Positions 62,701 through 63,825 of a stretch of 64,000 nt of DNA are shown one piece after another (within the stretch, counting starts at the first letter, position 1; every line of letters begins with the position of its first letter). A program made the translations under genes and the position numbers. Location of the stretch: positions 168,880,394-168,944,393 of the forward strand of contig CP136069.1 in the NCBI GenBank assembly GCA_032622095.1. Direction: 5' to 3'. The notes below the pieces were generated by a model that worked only from the letters and a program-made list of their open reading frames with translations, was not told where the DNA came from and made no database searches. This DNA comes from Siphonodentalium dalli. Lineage: Eukaryota > Mollusca > Scaphopoda > Gadilida > Siphonodentaliidae.

Positions 62701-63792
62701 TGAGTTGTCAGTGATCATTTGCAGGAAAAAAGATGAATAACTTTGAACTAACGTCCTGATTTGACAGCTGATTCCCCTGTGTTATTTTCTTGCAGGAATT
62801 CAGTGCCTTTCACTCCGACTCAGATTGAGGCTATAAAGTCCGGAATGCAGCCAGGCCTTACAATGGTTGTAGGACCTCCCGGAACCGGAAAAACTGATGT
62901 CGCTGTCCAAATTATATCCAACATTTATCATAACTTCCCGGACCAGAGAACACTCATTGTCACACATTCTAATCAGGCCTTGAATCAGCTGTTTGAGAAA
63001 ATTATGGCCCTAGACATTGATGAACGACATCTCCTTCGTCTCGGTCATGGTGAGGAGGCCCTGGAAACAGAAAAAGACTTCAGCAGGTTAGTTAAAAAAA
63101 CGACATATATTCAACTTGAATTACAATAATATGTATAATTTACAAAGCTTCAATGAGCCATATTCATTTTAAAGGTACTCAATCTGATTTGATGGTCCCC
63201 ATATCATCAGATTCCAACAACAACATTTTTTGAAAAGTCGATTCAGTTATCAGAATCGATTAATTGTCCAAAAATAATGCTAACAACAGTCAACTACAGT
63301 ATAAAATTTCCCAAAACCTGTTATCTATCAACATTTTGTTCAATGAAATTTTGCCAGTTTGTCAAATATCTGACACATAAAATCCATTTTCATCTGCAAT
63401 TTGGTCCGAGACCGTCTTCTTGTTGACTTTTTACTGGGCCACTAAAAAGCGTCGGTGGTGAAAAATAATAGATTTAAAAAGCCAAGGAAATAGTAATTTG
63501 CGAGAGTTAATTCGGATTATGCATCTTTAAAACATCTATTTAGAATAACCTCAAACTGAGAAGTGAGAATGTACCATGCTAATTAATCAATCCTTTGTTG
63601 AAGAAACAACTTCTGATATGAAGAGAAATTTATATTCCATATACATTTCTTTTCAGATACGGGAGGGTGAACTATGTGTTAGCCCAGAGATTGGAGTTAC
63701 TGGAGGAGGTCAATAGATTACAGAGTAGCTTAGATGTCAAAGGTGATATGTCGTACACATGTGAGACGGCTGGTTACTTCTACCTCTATCAG
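11636..63792 (+). CDS. AQR: Aquarius (intron-binding protein 160), 25 coding exons, 3' partial
   Basis: AQR is a nuclear SF1 (Upf1-like) RNA helicase of the spliceosomal intron-binding complex, known to contact introns upstream of the branch site and to link splicing with snoRNP assembly. The 25 exons listed separately join in frame into 929 codons. They align collinearly with vertebrate AQR: N-terminal ARM-repeat region (about residues 1-400), stalk and beta-barrel segments (about 440-740), then the start of RecA1 with motif I GPPGTGKT at 62872-62895 (Lys near residue 819) and the following [14 protein letters not shown]. The human protein is about 1485 residues, so roughly the last third lies beyond the right edge. 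The start ATG gives a 22-residue first exon matching the human N-terminal length. It directly follows a pyrimidine tract ending in AG, so a 5' UTR intron is likely. Identification rests on remembered family sequence; exon joins were checked by phase. Coordinates span exons and introns. Confidence 0.95.
11711..11970 (+). mobile_element. TTAA MITE family B, in intron 1 just after the donor
   Basis: Starts TTAACCCTTTCATGACAGGA and ends GTCATGGAAGTGTTATA, with a decayed right TTAA. Contains the twin GCATTCTCTTATATATG hairpins. Its left TTAA lies 9 nt downstream of the exon 1 donor. Confidence 0.85.
11971..12892. other. Remainder of intron 1
   Basis: AT-rich, no recognised element; ORFs here lack motifs. 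Confidence 0.4.
12893..12952 (+). CDS. AQR: AQR coding exon 2 (residues 23-42)
   Basis: Acceptor GCTATGTTTACAG, donor CAG|GTAAAA, 60 nt, phase 0 to 0. Encodes [20 protein letters not shown], matching the W.P.IKK segment of the AQR N-terminus. Too short to stand out as an ORF; placed by homology and phase. Confidence 0.9.
12953..14690. other. Intron 2, left part
   Basis: Mostly unremarkable AT-rich sequence. From about 13586 to 13670 there is a CCGT/CTGT microsatellite segment (CCATCCGTCCGTCTGTCTG) belonging to a dispersed repeat beginning TTTATACGCCTG, also seen near 58555. Confidence 0.5.
14691..15358 (+). mobile_element. TTAA MITE family A copy, interrupted by a TA-flanked MITE
   Basis: TTAA at 14691-14694 and 15355-15358 flank the same termini as the 10184 copy. 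After GATAGTTACAGTTA it is interrupted by a ~335-bp insert and resumes with TGCCCTGTGCCAATGC, exactly as the uninterrupted 10 kb copy reads through. Twin hairpins follow at about 15155-15330. Confidence 0.92.
14815..15151. mobile_element. TA-flanked MITE rich in CCGCGGT motifs, nested
   Basis: Termini CCGCTATTCTCAAAGTAATT and its imperfect inverse AATTACTTTAAGTATAGCGG are flanked by TA on both sides; the uninterrupted site carries a single TA. TA duplication points to Tc1/mariner-type mobilisation. The interior repeats GATACCGCGGT-like motifs. A second copy in opposite orientation lies at 37373-37713. Confidence 0.9.
15542..15582 (+). CDS. AQR: AQR coding exon 3 (41 nt, residues 43-56)
   Basis: Acceptor TTTGAAG, donor GA|GTAAGT. 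Encodes [13 protein letters not shown] plus a split codon, equivalent to VIEEIYEKEIVKS of vertebrate AQR. Ends in phase 2, which exon 4 completes as Asp. Confidence 0.88.
15583..17171. other. Intron 3, left part
   Basis: AT-rich with poly-A/poly-T stretches near 15980-16020. A GC-richer patch at about 16990-17110 holds a short ORF without recognised motif. No element boundaries seen. Confidence 0.4.
17460..17564 (+). CDS. Small transposon ORF (34 residues), copy 1
   Basis: ATG to TGA, encoding a peptide that starts [13 protein letters not shown] and ends EGVPLDY plus Thr, followed within about 45 nt by AATAAA. The identical-length ORF in copy 2 (19472-19576) suggests it is the preserved end of a transposon gene truncated by internal deletion. 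Function unknown. Confidence 0.35.
   Translation: MAEDVETTSVKFDVTQGDHQPDQALLEGVPLDYT
17620..17907 (-). pseudogene. Minus-strand transposon ORF 2, copy 1 (interrupted)
   Basis: The last about 95 residues ([20 protein letters not shown] ... [15 protein letters not shown]) match the ORF of copy 2, but here a TAA shortly after FGR separates them from the MFSEVTQF start. No domain recognised. The stop makes this copy non-functional as a single protein. Confidence 0.5.
17945..18166 (-). CDS. Minus-strand transposon ORF 1, copy 1 (73 residues)
   Basis: Begins [18 protein letters not shown] and contains an acidic stretch [18 protein letters not shown]. It overlaps the start of ORF 2 in another frame (ATGTTTTCTGA), either as overlapping genes or as one frameshifted gene. 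Intact in this copy, interrupted in copy 2. Function unknown. Confidence 0.4.
   Translation of the reverse strand: MATLVNICIVQNASEGKWTIISDNRSKTVPQMADDFMSTKDTDDDFDLVVSKTKTGDFDTVAGDIMIINHHVF
18540..18575 (+). CDS. AQR: AQR coding exon 4 (36-nt small exon, residues 56-68)
   Basis: Acceptor ATTTGCAG, donor CAG|GTAAGA. Encodes [11 protein letters not shown] between two split codons, matching FAIRKIMLLEFS. One of the smallest exons of the gene. It sits between two introns that each contain a copy of the same 1.25 kb transposon. Confidence 0.9.
18576..19184. other. Intron 4, left part
   Basis: AT-rich, no recognised element before the transposon copy at 19185. Confidence 0.4.
19472..19576 (+). CDS. 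Small transposon ORF (34 residues), copy 2
   Basis: Same length and sequence class as the copy 1 ORF at 17460-17564, from ATG to TGA. Confidence 0.35.
   Translation: MAEDVETTSVKFDVTQGDHQPDQALLEGVPLDYT
19632..19967 (-). CDS. Minus-strand transposon ORF 2, copy 2 (111 residues)
   Basis: Open from [17 protein letters not shown] to the shared C-terminus NFMKVCD. Where copy 1 has a stop, this copy reads Tyr. No recognisable domain. Probably a remnant or accessory protein of the element. Confidence 0.4.
   Translation of the reverse strand: MFSEVTQFFRRYFQIRVTKEDVPENKSGEVVDVFSVLMTSCKEVVLPSKTNVKNKRNKLCNSFIDWLKTKWASERLALTVWVGNVWLLYVMHSGLWISTIPNFKNFMKVCD
19965..20175 (-). pseudogene. Minus-strand transposon ORF 1, copy 2 (stop-interrupted)
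   Basis: Corresponds to the copy 1 ORF at 17945-18166 but has an in-frame TAA after SDNR and lacks one codon of MADDF. Decayed copy. Confidence 0.5.
20502..20547 (+). CDS. AQR: AQR coding exon 5 (46 nt, residues 68-83)
   Basis: Acceptor CTTCATTTCAG, donor ACA|GTAAGT. Encodes [16 protein letters not shown], matching the QYLENYLW.NY.P motif of AQR. Returns to phase 0. Confidence 0.92.
20548..21781. other. Intron 5
   Basis: AT-rich intron with two overlapping ORFs of about 90 residues (21228-21585) that show no recognisable motif. No repeat assigned. Confidence 0.4.
21782..21856 (+). CDS. AQR: AQR coding exon 6 (residues 84-108)
   Basis: Acceptor TTTTTCTTGCAG, donor GAG|GTAGGT, 75 nt, phase 0 to 0. 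Contains [19 protein letters not shown], aligned with MSICCMVNEKFRENVPAWE of vertebrates, part of the ARM-repeat region. Confidence 0.95.
22009..22990 (+). repeat. CCGT-microsatellite repeat with imperfect internal tandem units
   Basis: Starts TTTTTAGCTCACCTGAGACG, has CGTCCGTCCGTCTGTCCG near 22060-22088, then several divergent units marked by CAGATTTGTTCAAATGAGGTCA and CCAGGGCCATAACT. Further fragments with the same marks lie at 24650-25110 and 61117-61200. Non-coding dispersed family. Confidence 0.75.
23120..24320. repeat. Cluster of palindromic GAGGTCCCCAGAGGGTGAAT elements, partly tandemly duplicated
   Basis: Several hairpins pair AGAATGAGGTCCCCAGAGGG with its inverse TTCACCCTCTGGGGACCTCA. 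A segment starting near 23607 is repeated near 24038 with a 431-bp period. This is the hAT-like family C that is cleanest at 55473-55726. Confidence 0.8.
24397..24520. repeat. Perfect 61-bp inverted repeat with 2-bp centre
   Basis: Left arm starts GGCAAGAAAATCGAGAAAAA and its exact inverse ends TTTTTCTCGATTTTCTTGCC; the centre is GG at 24458-24459. I found no mismatch in 61 bp. Either a very young fold-back or an assembly palindrome. Confidence 0.95.
24521..25503. other. Intron 6, middle part
   Basis: Holds diverged pieces of the CAGATTTGTTCAAATG family (about 24650-25110), then sequence without assignment. Confidence 0.45.
25504..25753. mobile_element. Long-inverted-repeat MITE
   Basis: Left end GATCCCCTGTCCG and right end CGGACAGGGATC, with arms of about 80 bp sharing TATCAATTAATATTGATTTT and TCTGGTATAATAC. 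Interior of about 70 bp. A diverged half-copy occurs near 55245-55330. Confidence 0.85.
25754..26460. other. Intron 6, unassigned part
   Basis: AT-rich; a short GTTCAGTTCAGTTCAGTT microrepeat near 26131-26148 is the only structure seen. Confidence 0.4.
26465..27530 (+). repeat. Dispersed repeat starting TATACCCCCCTCAACGAAG, with nested duplication
   Basis: Begins with a hairpin-like TACCCCC...GGGGGTATA and a CCGTCCGT tract, then GGACACAAATTTGTC. The start recurs at 26760, and units with TGTCCGAGCTTTTATTCCTAC repeat near 27010, 27178 and 27349. A related copy is at 43535-43860. The ORFs inside are frames through the repeat, not genes. Confidence 0.75.
27690..27930. repeat. Partial family C (hAT-like) hairpin element
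   Basis: AGGACCCCAGAGGATGAATT and its inverse TCACTCTCTGGGGACCTCAT form a hairpin followed by GCAAATGTCCTGCACCATAT. It ends about 60 bp before the exon 7 acceptor. Confidence 0.7.
27992..28126 (+). CDS. AQR: AQR coding exon 7 (residues 109-153)
   Basis: Acceptor TTCTATTGTAG, donor TTG|GTGAGT, 135 nt, phase 0 to 0. Contains [14 protein letters not shown] and IIHCFNSL, matching FPFFFKHILKAAL and LDHCFNSL of the ARM region. Confidence 0.94.
28127..28707. other. Intron 7, left part
   Basis: No recognised element; AT-rich. Confidence 0.4.
28708..29073 (-). mobile_element. TTAA MITE family A, inverted copy
   Basis: TTAA at 28708-28711 and 29070-29073, termini CCCTTTACCCAACA / TGTTGGGTAAAGGG, opposite orientation to the 10 kb copy. 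The second palindrome is shortened (GCGACCTATGCATTGGCACA), so the hairpin is half deleted. Confidence 0.9.
29184..29790. repeat. Fold-back element related to 7811-7962, interrupted by a family B MITE
   Basis: Left arm TCTCTACTCTGGCTACG...AAAACCTGGGAAC and right arm AAAGTTCCCATGTTTTGAAT...GATCTCTACG correspond to the two arms at 7.8 kb. A TTAA MITE has inserted between them. Confidence 0.75.
29447..29693 (+). mobile_element. TTAA MITE family B copy
   Basis: TTAA at 29447-29450 and 29690-29693. Starts TTAACTCTTTCATGACTAGA and carries two GCATTCTCTTATATATGCGA palindromes joined by GGTCAAGGTAAAGATTGTTA. Confidence 0.85.
29791..31190. repeat. Intron 7: AT-rich sequence with a ~390-bp dispersed repeat (family F)
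   Basis: A hairpin CATGAGAGGCAG ... CTGCCTCTCATG spans about 30412-30481. From about 30690 to 31096 lies a repeat whose edges are direct copies of CACATAGGARTGTAATAAA. The same unit recurs at 53560-53943, where both contain CTTCTGCATCAATTTGGTTC. Non-coding. Confidence 0.65.
31215..31990 (+). repeat. CCGT-microsatellite repeat starting ATGCCCCCGATCTCCGATGG
   Basis: Has CCGTCCGTCCTTCCGTCCGT at about 31267-31335, two internal units with CATAACTTTGGTTTCGCTAA, and ends ACAGTCGGGGGCGTTACCTC. A shorter inverted copy is at 43880-44330. Pro/Ser/Val-rich ORFs here are microsatellite translations. Confidence 0.8.
32067..32135 (+). CDS. AQR: AQR coding exon 8 (residues 154-176)
   Basis: Acceptor CGTATTTACAG, donor CCA|GTAAGT, 69 nt, phase 0 to 0. 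Encodes [18 protein letters not shown], almost identical to the family's EVDLIRSQVQQLISLPMW. Confidence 0.95.
32300..32735 (+). repeat. CTGT-microsatellite repeat with GC-rich units
   Basis: CTGTCTGTCTGTATGTCTG followed by GATTCTCGACCGATCGGGAC and repeated units GAGCTATCAACTTGAAATTTG and TAGCCCGGACAACGTC. Distinctly GC-richer than the surroundings. Non-coding. Confidence 0.7.
32826..33251. mobile_element. hAT-like MITE family C copy
   Basis: Ends AAGCCTGAGTTTAGTG / CACTAAACTCAGGCTTG, near-duplicate flanks TCCAAAAT and TTCAAAAT (7 of 8), two internal GAGGTCCCCAG...CTGGGGACCTC hairpins. Confidence 0.75.
33360..33960. repeat. MITE family D copy, interrupted by a hAT MITE
   Basis: Shares TATAAAAGTATAC, TTATTCATTTGGAGG and GAACTTATTATC with copies at 46452-46690, 47765-48200 and 63826 onward. 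The body breaks at ATTCATTAAT, where the 33550 element sits, and resumes TCATTAATGAACATTTAGTA. Confidence 0.75.
33542..33918. mobile_element. hAT-type MITE with perfect 8-bp target duplication
   Basis: TCATTAAT at 33542-33549 and 33911-33918 flank a 361-bp element with perfect 16-bp termini CAGGGACCAGCCTAGG / CCTAGGCTGGTCCCTG. Internally it has CTCCCTGAAATGACATCAGG and other repeats of AGGGAGAAGT. No transposase ORF. Confidence 0.95.
33961..34172. other. End of intron 8
   Basis: AT-rich approach to the exon 9 acceptor, no element. Confidence 0.4.
34173..34350 (+). CDS. AQR: AQR coding exon 9 (residues 177-236)
   Basis: Acceptor CATGTTAACAG, donor AAAG|GTTGGT, a weak donor lacking A at +3. 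178 nt ending in phase 1. Contains [10 protein letters not shown] (family RKFWNLIKKND) and [13 protein letters not shown] (family QERRFLSQLIQKF). Confidence 0.92.
34351..34776. other. Intron 9
   Basis: 426-nt AT-rich intron, no element or ORF of note. One of the repeat-free introns. Confidence 0.5.
34777..34955 (+). CDS. AQR: AQR coding exon 10 (residues 236-295)
   Basis: Acceptor TACTTATTACAG, donor CAG|GTGAGA, 179 nt, ends in phase 0. Contains [20 protein letters not shown] then [12 protein letters not shown], a highly conserved AQR block ([20 protein letters not shown]). A TTAA MITE starts 87 nt after the donor. Confidence 0.96.
35042..35216 (+). mobile_element. TTAA MITE family B, single-hairpin form
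   Basis: Starts TTAACCCTTTCATGACGGGA and carries only one GCATTCTCTTATATATGC hairpin, unlike the two-hairpin copies. The right end is degraded (CATGAAACACTAAA). Confidence 0.8.
35386..35496. repeat. 47-bp-arm palindrome with GC-rich centre
   Basis: GATAAAACACGAGGCTGAAT ... AGAGACCACGCCGTT is inverted as AACGGCGTGGTCTCT ... GTGTTTTATC around a 17-bp centre, with a few mismatches. Likely a fold-back element. Confidence 0.85.
35808..35912 (+). CDS. Orphan first-exon-like ORF within AQR intron 10
   Basis: ATG starts an acidic peptide [20 protein letters not shown] then [15 protein letters not shown], directly followed by a good donor consensus GAG|GTGAGC. It is out of context for AQR, which has all its expected residues without it. 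It could be the first exon of a transposon-borne gene or of a nested gene, or chance. Continuation exons were not found. Confidence 0.25.
35913..36941. other. Intron 10, middle part
   Basis: AT-rich. A small imperfect palindrome based on GGATATCC (about 36219-36274) is the only structure noted. Confidence 0.4.
36942..37305 (+). repeat. Tandem duplication, ~199-bp period
   Basis: ACAGATGGCCTTCACATTGG occurs at 36942 and about 37140, and the following ~160 bp are near identical (CATCTGTTAAAACAGCCATA, TTATTGTCAAGATC). Confidence 0.9.
37373..37713. mobile_element. TA-flanked CCGCGGT-rich MITE, second copy
   Basis: TACCGCTATACTTAAAGTAA at the left and ACTTTGAGAATAGCGGTA at the right, flanked by TA. 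Inverse orientation to the 14815 copy and similar length. It ends 54 nt before exon 11. Confidence 0.9.
37768..37881 (+). CDS. AQR: AQR coding exon 11 (residues 296-333), minimal form ending at the first of 81 donors
   Basis: Acceptor CTACTTCAG. Encodes [20 protein letters not shown] then [18 protein letters not shown], matching [34 protein letters not shown]. The first donor is CAG|GTACGA at 37881/37882. The last 56 nt of this exon plus 13 nt of intron form unit 1 of the 81-copy tandem array, so the true exon end is ambiguous. Any of 81 identical donors would give an in-frame transcript, each step adding 23 residues. The homology-supported form stops at the first donor. Confidence 0.85.
37826..43414 (+). 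repeat. 81 tandem copies of a 69-bp exon-plus-splice-donor unit
   Basis: Exactly 81 units of 69 bp (5589 bp) run from 37826 to 43414. Each unit contains the 3' end of AQR exon 11 (47 nt from TACACAAC to CTCTACAG), the donor GTACGA, and intronic bases ending CTCTTACAG that look like a short 3' splice site. The array is one open frame with a 23-residue period ([17 protein letters not shown] plus VRTLSL) and ends at TAG 43414-43416. Units differ at only two positions, as far as I could read: Arg codon AGA/CGA and Val codon GTG/GTT/GTC. By my count there are about 36 plain GTG, 32 GTT, 5 GTC and 8 CGA units. Whether it is intronic, exonic or variably spliced cannot be decided from sequence. Copy number may be affected by assembly. 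Confidence 0.97.
43417..44974. repeat. Intron 11 after the tandem array: two dispersed repeats
   Basis: 43535-43860 is a copy of the TACACCCC...GGGGTGTA family with a 15-base G run (43551-43565). 43880-44330 is an inverted, shortened copy of the 31215 repeat, starting GGAGGTAACGCCCCCGACTG and ending at CGGACGGACGG and GATCGGGGGCATAATAA. From 44331 on nothing is recognised. Confidence 0.7.
44967..46240. mobile_element. 1.26 kb non-autonomous hAT-type element with perfect 8-bp target duplication
   Basis: GTGTTGCT at 44967-44974 and 46233-46240 flank TAGTGCTGGG ... CCCAGCACTA. The subterminal regions carry repeated AACCGGTTAACC motifs (left) and CCGGTT/CCGGAT motifs (right). Only short ORFs (75 residues or fewer), none transposase-like as far as I can tell. 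Confidence 0.92.
46452..46690. mobile_element. MITE family D, complete copy
   Basis: Imperfect ends CTCTTTCTATACTC / GAGTAGAAAAGG and an internal palindrome AATGTTCAGATAATAAGTTC ... GAACTTATTATCCGAACATT. It ends about 50 nt before the exon 12 acceptor. Confidence 0.7.
46742..46845 (+). CDS. AQR: AQR coding exon 12 (residues 334-368)
   Basis: Acceptor TTTGTTTCCAG, donor CAG|GTAAAT, 104 nt, phase 0 in and 2 out. Encodes [20 protein letters not shown] and [13 protein letters not shown], matching [32 protein letters not shown]. It is the first AQR exon downstream of the tandem array. Confidence 0.95.
46930..47066 (-). mobile_element. TTAA MITE family B, truncated inverted copy
   Basis: One hairpin of the GCATTCTCTTATATATGCGA type, then the family end CATCATGAAAGGGTTA. 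It lies in the 268-nt intron 12 and makes up about half of it. Confidence 0.75.
47114..47216 (+). CDS. AQR: AQR coding exon 13 (residues 368-402)
   Basis: Acceptor TGTTTATTTTAG, donor CTG|GTGAGT, 103 nt. Encodes [20 protein letters not shown] and FLHELL, corresponding to the SSNTLHQVASYLCLLP region and FLLELL of vertebrate AQR, near the end of the ARM domain. Confidence 0.92.
47217..47538. other. Intron 13
   Basis: 322-nt AT-rich intron, no element seen. Confidence 0.5.
47539..47659 (+). CDS. AQR: AQR coding exon 14 (residues 403-443)
   Basis: Acceptor CTTTGTCTAG, donor GCAG|GTAACT, 121 nt, ends in phase 1. Contains [17 protein letters not shown], a near-invariant AQR motif, then VEYFSGAG. 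Confidence 0.96.
47765..48200. repeat. MITE family D copy with a family B MITE inserted
   Basis: ACCCTTTCTATACTAAATAC appears at 47765 and again, as ACACTTTCTATACTAAATAC, near 48099, on either side of the TTAA insert at 47827-48083. A palindrome GATAAGTTAACTTATTATC follows. Confidence 0.75.
47827..48083 (+). mobile_element. TTAA MITE family B, two-hairpin copy
   Basis: TTAA at 47827-47830 and 48080-48083. Starts TTAACCCTTTCATGACTGGA; hairpins on GCATTCTCTTATATATGCAA and GTATTCTCTTATATATGCGA, slightly diverged. Confidence 0.85.
48512..48604 (+). CDS. AQR: AQR coding exon 15 (residues 443-474)
   Basis: Acceptor CTTTGTTTCAG, donor ACAT|GTAAGT, 93 nt. Encodes [20 protein letters not shown] then [11 protein letters not shown], essentially identical to vertebrate AQR. 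Its last 26 nt plus donor have a decayed copy at 51195-51238. Confidence 0.97.
48617..51194. other. Intron 15, left part
   Basis: Mostly unassigned. At about 50195-50380, AATAAAGAGCGTCCATG and ACAATAAAGAGCGTTCT alternate twice, a local duplication. A GC-richer patch with ATCACATGACC / GGTCACATGACC lies near 49359-49390. No gene supported. Confidence 0.45.
51195..51238 (+). pseudogene. AQR: Decayed duplicate of the 3' end of AQR exon 15 with its donor
   Basis: CTACTG plus TAACTTGTTCCAACTGGAGT and CCACAT|GTATGT match exon 15 (48565-48616) at about 34 of 38 positions from TAACTTG on, with an 8-nt deletion between. The donor GT is retained as GTATGT. It has no upstream acceptor-linked exon body, so it is a pseudo-donor rather than an exon. 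Confidence 0.8.
51287..51519 (+). mobile_element. TTAA MITE family B copy
   Basis: Starts TTAACCCTTTCATGGCTGGA, ends GTCATGGAAGGGTTGA (right TTAA mutated). The first hairpin lost its left arm; the second is intact. Confidence 0.8.
51758..51806 (+). CDS. AQR: AQR coding exon 16 (49 nt, residues 474-490)
   Basis: Acceptor TTTGTGCACAG, donor CTTG|GTATGT. Encodes [17 protein letters not shown] across two split codons, matching [17 protein letters not shown]. Confidence 0.95.
51905..52530. mobile_element. 610-bp hAT-type MITE with 8-bp target duplication
   Basis: Element 51913-52522 has termini CAGTGTTTGCGCTG / CAGCGCAAACACTG and flanks GTGCTTTT and GTGCTTCT (7 of 8). Subterminal repeats of TGGCCAAA and TTGGCCA are abundant at both ends, as expected for transposase-binding repeats of hAT elements. 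Confidence 0.9.
52531..53376. other. Intron 16, right part
   Basis: AT-rich, no assignable element. Confidence 0.4.
53377..53455 (+). CDS. AQR: AQR coding exon 17 (residues 490-516)
   Basis: Acceptor TACTATTTTCAG, donor GAG|GTATGA, 79 nt to phase 0. Encodes [19 protein letters not shown], matching FGGWARMAQPIVAFTVVE of the beta-barrel region. Confidence 0.95.
53560..53943 (+). repeat. Dispersed repeat family F, second copy
   Basis: Matches 30700-31096: shares GAATTATTTAACATAATTCT, CTTCTGCATCAATTTGGTTC and ends GGAAATCGAACATAGGAGTG followed by TAATAAA. Confidence 0.8.
54093..54353 (-). mobile_element. TTAA MITE family B, inverted two-hairpin copy
   Basis: TTAA at 54093-54096 and 54350-54353. 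Ends CGTCATGAAAGGGTTAA. Both hairpins are present; one arm of the first is shortened. Confidence 0.88.
54525..54992 (+). repeat. Fragment of the GCATGACTAAAT/GAGCTACAG repeat, abutting the exon 18 acceptor
   Basis: Shares TTTTACTCTTTGCATGACTA and AGCCATCTTGGATTT with the 56-58 kb array, and ends TGAGCTACAGTGTCATTGAC then ACATTCATTT, the same end as that array (57959-57990). The acceptor of exon 18 follows immediately. Confidence 0.75.
54994..55093 (+). CDS. AQR: AQR coding exon 18 (residues 517-550)
   Basis: Acceptor TTCATTTCAG, donor GAAG|GTTCGT (no A at +3), 100 nt, ends in phase 1. Encodes [20 protein letters not shown] and [11 protein letters not shown], matching [20 protein letters not shown]. 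The acceptor tract abuts the end of a dispersed repeat. Confidence 0.95.
55094..55464. other. Intron 18, left part
   Basis: Contains a diverged half of the long-inverted-repeat MITE seen at 25504-25753 (about 55245-55330). Otherwise unassigned. Confidence 0.45.
55465..55734. mobile_element. hAT-type MITE family C with perfect 8-bp target duplication and twin hairpins
   Basis: CCACTTTA at 55465-55472 and 55727-55734 flank CAAGCCTTGAAATAG ... CTATTTCAAGGCTTG. Inside are two consecutive ~92-bp palindromes, 55503-55594 and 55605-55699, each pairing GAATGAGGTYCCCAGAGGGT with its inverse. Confidence 0.93.
55974..57992 (+). repeat. Dimeric tandem array, ~318-bp higher-order period, inside a dispersed repeat
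   Basis: Starts TTTTTAGCTCAACTTACTTT with CGTCCGTCGTCAGTG. The landmark GGCGCGGGCTACAGGT recurs about every 153-166 bp from 56064 to past 57660. Units alternate between TCCTTTGGCGCGGGCTACAG and TCCATTGGCGCGGGCTACAG types, giving a dimer. The right part is more decayed. It ends TGAGCTACAGTGTCATTGAC. Non-coding. Confidence 0.85.
58362..58529 (+). CDS. AQR: AQR coding exon 19 (residues 550-606)
   Basis: Acceptor GTATTCTATAG, donor GAAG|GTAATG, 168 nt. Encodes [15 protein letters not shown] and [20 protein letters not shown], matching LRKHDVCFLITVRP and [20 protein letters not shown]. Confidence 0.96.
58540..59511. other. Intron 19
   Basis: 58555-58960 holds a dispersed repeat with two units marked AAAATACAGGTC and GAGTTRTGGCCCATTTT. 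From about 59090 sequence of the form TTTATACCCCATACTTTTC resembles the start of another dispersed family. ORFs here are intron read-through. Confidence 0.5.
59512..59618 (+). CDS. AQR: AQR coding exon 20 (residues 606-641)
   Basis: Acceptor TGTTTCTGTAG, donor GAG|GTGAGA, 107 nt to phase 0. Encodes [20 protein letters not shown], matching [20 protein letters not shown]. Confidence 0.96.
59619..59966. other. Intron 20
   Basis: 348-nt AT-rich intron, no element. The open frame that crosses the exon 20 donor is read-through. Confidence 0.5.
59967..60136 (+). CDS. AQR: AQR coding exon 21 (residues 642-698)
   Basis: Acceptor CTTTATTTCATAG, donor ACAA|GTTAGT, 170 nt, ends in phase 2. Encodes [20 protein letters not shown] and [16 protein letters not shown], matching [20 protein letters not shown] exactly but for one residue. 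Confidence 0.96.
60137..61565. other. Intron 21
   Basis: AT-rich. About 61117-61200 is a fragment of the 22009 repeat (CACCTGAGACGAAG, TTCATATTTGGTGTGGATGT). Otherwise nothing recognised. Confidence 0.5.
61566..61691 (+). CDS. AQR: AQR coding exon 22 (residues 698-740)
   Basis: Acceptor GTTCTTCCAG, donor CAG|GTAAAA, 126 nt. Contains [17 protein letters not shown] and IPPFR, matching LDFNDTFLSIEHLKASF and IPPFR. Confidence 0.95.
61692..62269. other. Intron 22
   Basis: AT-rich; a short fragment of MITE family D (TTTCTATACTAAATACTTAT) at about 61800. No gene. Confidence 0.5.
62270..62410 (+). CDS. AQR: AQR coding exon 23 (residues 740-787)
   Basis: Acceptor TTCGTTGATACAG, donor AAAA|GTATGT, 141 nt. 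Begins RIHFP, passes a charged linker ([20 protein letters not shown]) and ends [20 protein letters not shown], matching [20 protein letters not shown]. The linker is shorter than the human one. Confidence 0.95.
62411..62795. other. Intron 23
   Basis: Contains a solo family C terminus (CAAGCCTGAGTTTAGTGTG, about 62551-62569). Otherwise unassigned. Confidence 0.5.
62796..63086 (+). CDS. AQR: AQR coding exon 24 (residues 787-884), helicase motif I exon
   Basis: Acceptor TTTTCTTGCAG, donor GCAG|GTTAGT, 291 nt. Contains the Q-motif-like [16 protein letters not shown], Walker [16 protein letters not shown] (ATP-binding Lys codon 62890-62892) and motif Ia region [18 protein letters not shown]. This is the most conserved block in the window and starts the RecA1 domain. 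Confidence 0.98.
63087..63656. other. Intron 24
   Basis: AT-rich with no element recognised. Confidence 0.45.
63657..63792 (+). CDS. AQR: AQR coding exon 25 (residues 884-929), last exon in window
   Basis: Acceptor TTCTTTTCAG, donor CAG|GTAGGT, 136 nt ending in phase 0. Contains [19 protein letters not shown] and [14 protein letters not shown], matching [19 protein letters not shown] and [14 protein letters not shown]. The gene continues beyond 64000. Confidence 0.97.
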
Positions 63793-63825
63793 GTAGGTTT
63801 GTATTAAAGATAAGATAATCTTTTA